6,061 nt of DNA from positions 1 through 6,061 of the forward strand of contig CALGWX010000276.1 of NCBI GenBank assembly GCA_937936215.1. The letters run 5' to 3'. The position numbers and the translations under genes were made by a program. Under the pieces are notes generated by a model. That model did not search any database, had not been told where the DNA came from, and worked only from the letters and a program-made list of their open reading frames with translations. Source of the DNA: an uncultured Burkholderiaceae bacterium. Its GTDB lineage: Bacteria > Pseudomonadota > Gammaproteobacteria > Burkholderiales > Burkholderiaceae_F. Below, piece by piece: positions 1 to 5,453 of this stretch. The stretch's first letter is position 1, and the number at the start of each line of letters is the position of its first letter.

Positions 1-629
1 TGGGCAAGGCCCGGGACGCCAACGGCAACGAGTGCTACGCGAGGCTATACGCGCTGGGCGGCCGCTCGTTTTCGATCCTGACCAACGACGGGAAGATGGT
101 CTACGACAGCGGCAACGAGTTCGAGTCGAGGATCGCCAGCCGGACCTGCCCGGCGACGGCGACGGACTGCTCCGGCTATCCGCTGCCCAAGCAGGCGTTC
201 AACGCCAATAACAACAACAATGCGGCGGGCAGTTTGCCGGGGGCGTCGAACAACACCTTCGATTCGCGTAGCGACGACAAAGGGCCCGAGCCCGAGGGTA
301 TCGCCGTCGGGCGTGTCGGCAACCGCGTCTACGCCTTCGTGGGGCTGGAACGCATCGGTGGCGTGATGATCTACGACGTCACGGTTCCGGCCCATGCCTT
401 CTTCGTCGACTACGTCAATTTCCGCGACTTCACAGTGCCGGTGTGCACGACGGTGAACGCCAGCGGCGGCTGCACCAGCGGCATTCCGAACCCGGCGGCG
501 GGCGACCTCGGTCCCGAGGGACTCGCCTTCGTGCCCGCCGAGGACAGTCCCAGCGGCCGCCCGCTGCTGATCGTCGGCAATGAGATCAGCGGCTCGACCA
601 CCATCTACGAGATCGTGCCGAAGCACTGA
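1..629 (+). CDS. Choice-of-anchor I family beta-propeller protein (C-terminal part, 5' truncated)
   Basis: The reading frame is open from base 3 at the window edge to a TGA at 627-629, giving 208 residues; the N-terminus lies outside. The sequence is a textbook C-terminal half of the choice-of-anchor I family. In order it shows LYALGGRSFSI, then a VYDSGNEFE strand, FDSRSDDKGPEPEGIAVG, YAFVGLERIGGVMIYDVT, FVDYVNFRDF, GDLGPEGLAFVPAEDSPSGRPLL and a terminal GNEISGSTTIYEI. Members are secreted or surface beta-propellers, sometimes labelled alkaline-phosphatase-like or esterase-like; their activity is poorly defined. Two close Cys pairs (TCPATATDC and the VC...GGC loop) fit an extracytoplasmic, disulfide-bearing protein. 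The protein ends right after the last propeller strand, so no C-terminal sorting signal (PEP-CTERM or similar) is present. An Asn-rich loop interrupts one blade region. It converges on the glycosyltransferase gene and is probably functionally unrelated to the lipid genes. Confidence 0.9.
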   Translation, partial: GKARDANGNECYARLYALGGRSFSILTNDGKMVYDSGNEFESRIASRTCPATATDCSGYPLPKQAFNANNNNNAAGSLPGASNNTFDSRSDDKGPEPEGIAVGRVGNRVYAFVGLERIGGVMIYDVTVPAHAFFVDYVNFRDFTVPVCTTVNASGGCTSGIPNPAAGDLGPEGLAFVPAEDSPSGRPLLIVGNEISGSTTIYEIVPKH

Positions 630-750
630 TCACGGCCCCGGCAGGCTGCTGGCGAGGGCGCGCCTGAGCGACGAGCGGGGCGGAGATTGCTGCGGGCAGC
701 CGCGAACGCTGCGCCTGCCGGCGTTGCCCGGGCTAGCGGCGAGGCGGCGG

Positions 751-781
751 CCGCCCTTCGCGCGGGTCGGCCGAAGGGCGG
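751..781. terminator. Strong hairpin between convergent genes, candidate bidirectional terminator
   Basis: CCGCCCTTCG (751-760) and CGAAGGGCGG (772-781) form a perfect 10-bp stem with an 11-nt loop. It lies in the 164-bp gap between the stop of the beta-propeller gene (629) and the stop of the GT28 gene (794), which run towards each other. Position and stem strength fit a terminator shared by both strands. No T-run follows the stem on either strand, so it is not a canonical Rho-independent terminator; it could instead protect 3' ends or pause polymerase. The rest of 630-793 is GC-rich with no convincing gene. Confidence 0.5.
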
Positions 782-793
782 TGAGGGAATCGG

Positions 794-2122
794 CTAGGCG
801 TGCCGATCTTGCGGGGGCGCGGCGCGCCGAGGTCCTTCGGCCGAAGCCGCTGCCCGCCGCAACCTCGGGCCGCTTGCGGCCACTTTTTCGCGATCTCTGA
901 GGCTGCCGGCCTCGGCTGCGAGAATACCGGCGAGCACGTCCACCACCTCGAAAACGGCGCGATTTCGGATCGCGCGCAGGTTGCGCTGGAACTCGGGCAG
1001 TCGCGCCAGCACGTCCTTGACGGCCGGACGCAGGGTGCGGAACGAGCCTTGCACGACCCCCAGCCCGTTGTCACGCACCCACTGCGTGTTGTAGCGCTCC
1101 TGCGGCATCGTCCAGGCGTTGCGCACGGTGACCACGGGCAGGCCGAGGTGGACGGCCTCGGCAAGGCTCGCCGGGCCGGGCTTGCCGATGAAGTAATCGC
1201 CCAAGCGCATCACGCCTACCACATCGGGCGTGAAGCCGAGCACGACGCGGGCTGCCGCGGCCTCGATCCGGCGCAGCGATTCGGCGAGCCTGGCGTTGTG
1301 CCCGCACATCAGGATCAGGGGCAGGTCGTCGAGTTGCCGCGCGATGTCGACCATCACGCGCGAGCCATGGCCGCCGAACATCACCACGCCGACGGGCTGG
1401 CGCGGGTCGAGGCCGAGCCGCTGCCGCTCGGCCGCGCGGTCCAGCGGCGGCAGGCGATAGAACTGCGGCCGCAGGATCATCCCCGACACCAGGTGCAGCC
1501 TCTCGCGCGCATAGCCCATCGCCAGTGCCTGCTGCACCGCCCGCGGCGTGCCGCAGACGATGTGCTGGTTCTGTCCCGGCTCGATCCAGAAGTGCGGCGG
1601 ATGGTCCGCGAGATCCGTCATCACCGTGACGTAAGGCACGCCGGGCAGGGCTGTCCGGGCGCTTTCGTACAGCACGCGGTTGAAGTTCGGGATCAGCGAG
1701 ACGACCAGATCGGGCCGCGTGCGCTGCCAGTGCTGCTGCAACACGCGCAGCATCGGTTTGTGGCCGAGGCGGATCAGCGTCTGCAGCAGCTTCAGCTCCT
1801 GCGCCAGGCCGAGCGTCCAGCCGCGCTGCAGGCGCACGTTGTACAGGTGCTCCGGCGCCATGCCGGTGACGCGGCGGAAGACGTCCCTGGCGTCGAGCAC
1901 CTCGGTGAGGTTGACCAGCCGCACCCGCCACGGCCGGCGCTGCTCCTCGATCACGGCCTGCAGGGCCAGCGCGCTGGTGCGGTGGCCGCCGCCGGCGTTG
2001 AAGTAGACGAGGTCGATCGTCGGCGTGGCCGCCGCGGCCGCGGGCGGAACGTGACCCGGGTCGGCCTCGGAAGCTTCGGGGAGCAGGTCGGCGCGGGCAT
2101 CGAGCATCGGGGCGATCTCCAT
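794..2122 (-). CDS. MGDG-synthase-family (GT28) glycosyltransferase
   Basis: The 442-residue protein is a GT28/GT-B glycosyltransferase of the monogalactosyldiacylglycerol synthase / processive diacylglycerol glucosyltransferase type. After a low-complexity lead of about 34 residues, the N-terminal MGDG_synth domain starts with IDLVYFNAGGGHRTSA (AGGGH at 43-47, the glycine-rich loop) and contains MTDLADHPPHFWI (168-180), equivalent to the family's TDFxxHxxW segment. The C-terminal nucleotide-sugar domain has VVMFGGHGS (247-254), the donor-site motif GKPGPASLAEAVHLGLPV (313-330) and QERYN (341-345). Family members work at the cytoplasmic membrane face, moving a sugar from a UDP-sugar to diacylglycerol; donor and acceptor here are unknown. 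It is the second gene of an operon, 4 bp after the decarboxylase stop. No clear ribosome site precedes the ATG at 2122, but GGAG (2117-2120) lies 9 nt before an in-frame ATG at 2107, which may be the real start. The last ~36 residues are Arg/Ala-rich and look non-conserved. Confidence 0.85.
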   Translation of the reverse strand: MEIAPMLDARADLLPEASEADPGHVPPAAAAATPTIDLVYFNAGGGHRTSALALQAVIEEQRRPWRVRLVNLTEVLDARDVFRRVTGMAPEHLYNVRLQRGWTLGLAQELKLLQTLIRLGHKPMLRVLQQHWQRTRPDLVVSLIPNFNRVLYESARTALPGVPYVTVMTDLADHPPHFWIEPGQNQHIVCGTPRAVQQALAMGYARERLHLVSGMILRPQFYRLPPLDRAAERQRLGLDPRQPVGVVMFGGHGSRVMVDIARQLDDLPLILMCGHNARLAESLRRIEAAAARVVLGFTPDVVGVMRLGDYFIGKPGPASLAEAVHLGLPVVTVRNAWTMPQERYNTQWVRDNGLGVVQGSFRTLRPAVKDVLARLPEFQRNLRAIRNRAVFEVVDVLAGILAAEAGSLRDREKVAASGPRLRRAAASAEGPRRAAPPQDRHA

Positions 2123-2126
2123 CGGT

Positions 2127-2975
2127 TCAAGGCAGGCGCCGCATCAGCCGCTCGCCCACGCGCACACGGCGACCCGGTGCGATGCCGGGGCAAAGTTCGA
2201 AGCCCGGCGGCGCGAAGAGCAGGATCGTCGAGCCATGCTCGAACCAGCCCATCTCCTCGCCCTTGGCCAGCGGCACCGCGCAGTCGATCGTCAGTGCTCC
2301 GGGCGGTGGAAGCTCGGCAAAGCGCAGGCGGATCCCGGCGACCAGGATCGCAGCCACTGGCACCAGCGCCAGCGGCGCGCCGTCGTGCAGTCGGCAGTGC
2401 AGGACGGCCCGCTCGTTGCGGCAGAACAGGCGCGGGATGCGGGCGACCGCGGGAGGGTTGACGTTGAACGCATCGCCAGGCACGTACGCCACGCGCTGAA
2501 CCGCGCAGTCGTGCGGGGCGTGAAAGCGGTGGTACATGCCGGCGGTTAGCCGCAGCGTGGCGTAGCAGCCGCCGGCGAACCGGCGCGCGAGCCCGGGATC
2601 GCAGAGCAGCTCGTCGAGGCCATAGACGAGGCCCTTGGCCTGGATGAGGTCGTTGCCGAGGATCACCCCTCCGGCGCCGACGATCGCGTCGCAGGGAGAA
2701 GCGAGCACGGCGGGATCGGGGTCGATCGGACGCGCGCCCTCGCGCAGCTCGCGGGTGAAGCAGTCGTGCACGCTGTCGAAGTGCGATTTCTTTGCATCGG
2801 TGAGGTCGAGATCGCCGAAGCGCCGCCATAGCGCGATCGACAGATCGCGCACCAATGGCTGGCGGATGCGGCTGAACCGGGCCATTAGCCGGGACAGCCT
2901 GCGGCGCGGCCAGGCGTTGGTCAGGATGAGGTTCAGATAGCCGAGCGCGCCGAGGCGCTGCCGGCGGGAATTCAT
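2127..2975 (-). CDS. psd: Phosphatidylserine decarboxylase
   Basis: The 282-residue protein converts phosphatidylserine to phosphatidylethanolamine at the inner membrane, using a pyruvoyl group made by self-cleavage. Family signatures in order: FTRELREGARPI (73-84), SPCDAIVG (93-100, with Asp96 of the catalytic triad), KGLVYGLDELL (114-124), MYHRFHAP (147-154, holding the His149/His152 pair), VNPPAV (172-177) and WFEHGSTILLF (244-254). Ser249 in HGST is the expected cleavage and pyruvoyl residue; most bacterial enzymes have LGST. I chose the ATG at 2975 because CTTCTC at 2987-2992 reads GAGAAG on the coding strand 11 nt upstream. The open frame reaches 3131, but that stretch overlaps the divergent aminotransferase and is a basic, compositionally odd sequence. 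The gene heads an operon with the GT28 gene, which suggests a role in a special lipid locus; it may be a second psd copy. 'psd' is a family symbol, not proof of orthology. Confidence 0.9.
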   Translation of the reverse strand: MNSRRQRLGALGYLNLILTNAWPRRRLSRLMARFSRIRQPLVRDLSIALWRRFGDLDLTDAKKSHFDSVHDCFTRELREGARPIDPDPAVLASPCDAIVGAGGVILGNDLIQAKGLVYGLDELLCDPGLARRFAGGCYATLRLTAGMYHRFHAPHDCAVQRVAYVPGDAFNVNPPAVARIPRLFCRNERAVLHCRLHDGAPLALVPVAAILVAGIRLRFAELPPPGALTIDCAVPLAKGEEMGWFEHGSTILLFAPPGFELCPGIAPGRRVRVGERLMRRLP

Positions 2976-3028
2976 GCCGCGGTCAACTTCTCTTGCTATC
3001 AGCAGGAATCTCATTGCGAAGGCTCGCC
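2976..3028. promoter_or_regulatory. 53-bp divergent intergenic region (psd operon / aminotransferase)
   Basis: Only 53 bp separate the start codons of the decarboxylase (-) and the aminotransferase (+), so the promoters must lie in this gap or overlap the coding ends. The region holds a GAGAAG-type ribosome site for the decarboxylase (2987-2992, minus strand) and GAAGG (3018-3022) 6 nt before the aminotransferase ATG. It is a little less GC-rich than its surroundings. I cannot identify a -35/-10 pair with confidence. The tight spacing makes joint control of the two units likely. Confidence 0.4.
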
Positions 3029-4672
3029 ATGGACCCGACCTTGCTCGCCGCTGCCGCCGCGCTTGCCGCCGGCGCCACGGTTCCCTACGCCCGCCGAAGG
3101 CTGCAACTGTCGCTCGCCAAGCATCCGTCACTCGCCGGCCACGGCAAGATGGCGCGGCGGCTGTCGCGCTGGATCCCCGGCTACGCGTACGGGGAGGAGC
3201 AGTTCTTCAATGCCGACGGCGCGTCGCAGGACACGCTGGCGCGCCGGCGCGCCGGCTTCCACCGCCTCGCCGAGTTGTACCGCCAACGCTATGCCGAGAG
3301 CGCCCGGCTGACGGCGCAGGCGCGCGAGGCGCTGTCCGACCTGCAGTTCACCGGCGCCTACCGCGTGCCCTTCCAGTTCAGCCGCTACGTACGCGAGCAC
3401 CTGGCGCTGGGCAGCTTCGTGCGATCGAGCGGCGGCGTGACCGTCACCGACCTGGACGGCAACGTCTTCTATGACCTGACCGGCGCCTACGGCGTGAACG
3501 TCTTCGGCCACGACTTCTACAAGTCGTGCATCGAGGAGGCGGTGCGGATGGCGGGCCCGCTCGGGCCGGTGCTCGGCCAGTATCACCCCTGCGTGGCGGA
3601 GAACGTCGTTCGGCTGCGGGCGATCTCTGGCCTGGACGAGGTGTCGTTCCACATGTCCGGCACCGAGGCGGTGATGCAGGCGGTGCGGCTGGCGCGCTAC
3701 CACACCCGCCGCACGCACATCGTCCGCTTCACCGGCGCCTATCACGGCTGGTGGGACGACGTGCAGCCTGGCCCAGGCAATCCGCTGGCGCCGCGCGCCA
3801 CTTACTCTCTGAAAGAAATGGACGCGCGGACGCTGCGGGTGCTCGCCAGCCGGCGTGACATCGCCTGCGTGCTGGTCAACCCGGTGCAGGCGCTGCACCC
3901 GAACGCCAATCCGCCGGCCGACTCGGCGCTGGTCGACAGCAGCCGTCGCGCCGCGTTCGACCGCGCCGCGTACACGGCGTGGCTGCGCGAGCTGCGCCGC
4001 GTCTGCAGCGAGTGCGGCATCGTGCTGATCTTCGACGAGGTCATGGTCGGCTTTCGCCTTGCCCGCGGCGGCGCGCAGGAGTACTTCGGCGTCAACGCCG
4101 ATCTCGTCACCTATGGCAAGACGCTCGGCGGCGGACTGCCGGTCGGGGTGCTGTGCGGCCGGCGTGAACTGATGAAGCGCTACCGCGAGGACCGCCCGGC
4201 GGACGTGTGCCTGGCACGCGGCACGTTCAACTCGCATCCGTACGTGATGGCGGCGATGCACGTCTTCCTGCAACGGCTCGAGTCTCCGGCGCTGCGCGCG
4301 GCCTACGAGGGACTGGACGAGCGCTGGAACGGCCGCGCGGCGCAACTGAATGGCATGCTCGCCGCCGCCCACCTGCCGGTGCGCGTCGCCAATTTGTCGT
4401 CGATCTGGACCATCCTGTACACGACACCTTCCCGCTACAACTGGATGCTCCAGTTCTACCTGCGCGCCGAGGGGCTGCTGCTCAGTTGGGTCGGCAGCGG
4501 CCGGCTGATCTTCACGATCGACTTCCCGCGCGCGGACTTCGCCGAGGTCTGCCGGCGCTTCGTTGCCGCCGCGCAGGCGATGCGCGCCGACGGCTGGTGG
4601 GACGCGCCGGCGGCGAGTGACAAGGCGATCCGGCGCGGCCTGCTGCTGGAGATGCTGCGGCAACGCTTCTGA
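3029..4672 (+). CDS. Class-III PLP-dependent aminotransferase (glutamate-1-semialdehyde-aminomutase-like) with hydrophobic N-terminal extension
   Basis: The 547-residue protein is a fold-type I, class-III aminotransferase. Visible motifs are SGTEAVMQAVRLAR (210-223, PLP phosphate contact), GAYHGWWDD (236-244), LIFDEVMVGFR (333-343, with Asp336 contacting the pyridine nitrogen), TYGKTLGGGLPVG (361-373, Lys364 forming the Schiff base) and GTFNSHP (398-404). The closest recognisable relatives are glutamate-1-semialdehyde aminomutases and the aminotransferase modules of polyketide/lipopeptide systems; the substrate is unknown. Typical GSA aminomutases have about 430 residues. The surplus is mostly N-terminal: a hydrophobic segment at about 4-20 followed by a basic stretch (Arg22-24), which may tether it to the membrane, then a helical linker to about 105. 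The start is the ATG at 3029 with GAAGG 6 nt upstream; the in-frame TTG at 2993 has no better support. It is divergent from psd and ends 4 bp from the opposing membrane-protein gene. It is unlikely to be the housekeeping hemL, given its length and context. Confidence 0.88.
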   Translation: MDPTLLAAAAALAAGATVPYARRRLQLSLAKHPSLAGHGKMARRLSRWIPGYAYGEEQFFNADGASQDTLARRRAGFHRLAELYRQRYAESARLTAQAREALSDLQFTGAYRVPFQFSRYVREHLALGSFVRSSGGVTVTDLDGNVFYDLTGAYGVNVFGHDFYKSCIEEAVRMAGPLGPVLGQYHPCVAENVVRLRAISGLDEVSFHMSGTEAVMQAVRLARYHTRRTHIVRFTGAYHGWWDDVQPGPGNPLAPRATYSLKEMDARTLRVLASRRDIACVLVNPVQALHPNANPPADSALVDSSRRAAFDRAAYTAWLRELRRVCSECGIVLIFDEVMVGFRLARGGAQEYFGVNADLVTYGKTLGGGLPVGVLCGRRELMKRYREDRPADVCLARGTFNSHPYVMAAMHVFLQRLESPALRAAYEGLDERWNGRAAQLNGMLAAAHLPVRVANLSSIWTILYTTPSRYNWMLQFYLRAEGLLLSWVGSGRLIFTIDFPRADFAEVCRRFVAAAQAMRADGWWDAPAASDKAIRRGLLLEMLRQRF

Positions 4673-4676
4673 ACGC

Positions 4677-5288
4677 TCAGCGGTGCAGCTGCTGCGCGAT
4701 CGAGCGGTCGATCAGCTCGCCGCGCAGCAGATACAGCGGCGCCCGCCAGTACAGCCGCACGTCGTTGAACGGGTCGGTGAGGATCTTGGTCATCCACACC
4801 AGCCCCGTCTGCACGTCGCGGATGAAGAACAACTGCACGGTGCGGAACAGCAGCCCTGCGGCGCCGAGCGCCAGCCACAGCGTACCGACGTCGCGCACGA
4901 ACTCGCCCCAGGTGGCGGCGGGCTCGATCAGGCCGAACATCGACGGCTCCGCCAGCAGCAGCAGCGGCGAGACGGCCCACAGCCCCATCAGCACCACCTT
5001 GCGGCGCAGGTTGTAGCCGACCTTGATTTGCTCCTTGTACTCGTGCGAGGCCTGGTTGACCTCGTCGTAGTCCTTGGGCTCGAAGAAGAAGTGGCCGATC
5101 TGCCGGGTCGTCATCGACACCAGCCAGCCGATCAGCGCCGCCATGACCGGGTCCTTGAACATGAACGCGTAGGCGATCAGGAAGCTCAGCGCGCTGACGA
5201 AGTGCAGCGACTGGTTGATGCGGCTGTGGTGGTAGTAGCGGTGGTCGTCCCAGCGCTGGATCTCGAGCGCACGCAGGAATTCCTTCAC
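4677..5288 (-). CDS. Multi-pass membrane protein with Mpo1/DUF962-like N-terminal motif
   Basis: The 203-residue protein starts at GTG (5286-5288), set by a full AAGGAG ribosome site at 5298-5303, 9 nt upstream. It has about four membrane segments: ~28-44, ~47-69, ~98-113 and ~135-156. The first part shows His20/His21, Asn25, His29, then Gln63-x-Gly65-His66 and Glu70 (SRINQSLHFVSALSFLIAY and TRQIGHFFFEP). This follows the HxxxxNxxxH ... QxxGHxxxE layout of Mpo1/YGL010w (DUF962) proteins, which in yeast are Fe(II)-dependent dioxygenases removing one carbon from 2-hydroxy fatty acids. The second half (DPFNDVRLYWRAPLYLLRGE, 172-191) is longer than I expect for DUF962, so it could be a separate subfamily or a different histidine-bearing membrane protein. 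Its setting between an aminotransferase and glycosyltransferases of lipid type supports a lipid role. The family call is from motif memory only; the gene itself is secure. Confidence 0.7.
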   Translation of the reverse strand: MKEFLRALEIQRWDDHRYYHHSRINQSLHFVSALSFLIAYAFMFKDPVMAALIGWLVSMTTRQIGHFFFEPKDYDEVNQASHEYKEQIKVGYNLRRKVVLMGLWAVSPLLLLAEPSMFGLIEPAATWGEFVRDVGTLWLALGAAGLLFRTVQLFFIRDVQTGLVWMTKILTDPFNDVRLYWRAPLYLLRGELIDRSIAQQLHR

Positions 5289-5297
5289 GGCTTCTTT

Positions 5298-5303
5298 CTC
5301 CTT
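5298..5303 (-). promoter_or_regulatory. Shine-Dalgarno site deciding a GTG start
   Basis: CTCCTT on the plus strand reads AAGGAG on the coding strand, a near-perfect anti-16S match, 9 nt before the GTG at 5288. It fixes the start of the Mpo1-like membrane protein, whose first residues (MKEFLRALEIQRWDDH) then lead straight into the conserved His region. Confidence 0.75.
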
Positions 5304-5322
5304 GGCAGATGGGTGTCAGGGT

Positions 5323-5338
5323 GCTGCCGGCCGGCAGC
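5323..5338. repeat. 16-bp perfect palindrome upstream of the membrane-protein gene
   Basis: GCTGCCGGCCGGCAGC is a perfect 8+8 palindrome centred at 5330/5331. It lies 35 bp upstream of the GTG of the Mpo1-like gene and about 115 bp upstream of the GT4 gene. A GTCA at 5315-5318 and a TGAC at 5340-5343 flank it with slightly offset symmetry. It could be a repressor operator, a hairpin in the leader of the minus-strand transcript, or chance in GC-rich DNA. Confidence 0.4.
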
Positions 5339-5394
5339 GTGACCGGATGGTGACGGCCACCGATGAAGCGGCGATGACGCGCCCGTTTCCGTTT

Positions 5395-5429
5395 CAAGAC
5401 AGTGCGTGTGTGGTCATGGCGCTGTCTTG
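5395..5429. repeat. 8+8 bp inverted repeat (CAAGACAG ... CTGTCTTG) before the GT4 gene
   Basis: CAAGACAG (5395-5402) and CTGTCTTG (5422-5429) are perfect inverted copies separated by 19 bp, so equivalent bases of the two half-sites lie about 2.5 helical turns apart. The repeat ends 24 bp before the ATG at 5454. Placement in the divergent gap suggests a regulator site or a 5'-leader hairpin for the GT4 transcript. No regulator can be named. The half-site shares its first five bases with the PHO-box repeat CTGTCAT, but the direct-repeat layout of a PHO box is absent. Confidence 0.4.
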
Positions 5430-5453
5430 TGGCGCCTTCACCATTCGGCCGCC

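Noticed and set aside
45..626. 193-codon minus-strand frame opposite the beta-propeller gene
   Set aside because: The plus strand carries unambiguous family motifs through to its stop; the antisense product is compositionally a shadow.
800..2461. 553-codon open frame on the plus strand opposite the GT28 and psd genes
   Set aside because: It is His/Arg/Gln/Ala-rich with no domain motifs and lies antisense to two genes with clear catalytic motifs; long antisense frames are expected at this GC content.
2993..3028. TTG start giving 12 more residues to the aminotransferase
   Set aside because: The ATG at 3029 has GAAGG 6 nt upstream and leads directly into the hydrophobic segment; the TTG has no better support.
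2976..3131. 52-residue upstream extension of phosphatidylserine decarboxylase
   Set aside because: It would overlap the divergent aminotransferase start, is Arg-rich and unlike Psd N-termini; the ATG at 2975 has a ribosome site.
3128..4663. 511-codon open frame on the minus strand opposite the aminotransferase
   Set aside because: Low-complexity Arg/Val/Gln/His composition without any recognisable motif; a shadow of the aminotransferase reading frame.
3029..4672. Housekeeping glutamate-1-semialdehyde aminomutase (hemL)
   Set aside because: Length, hydrophobic N-terminus and lipid-gene context argue against it, although the core motifs are related.
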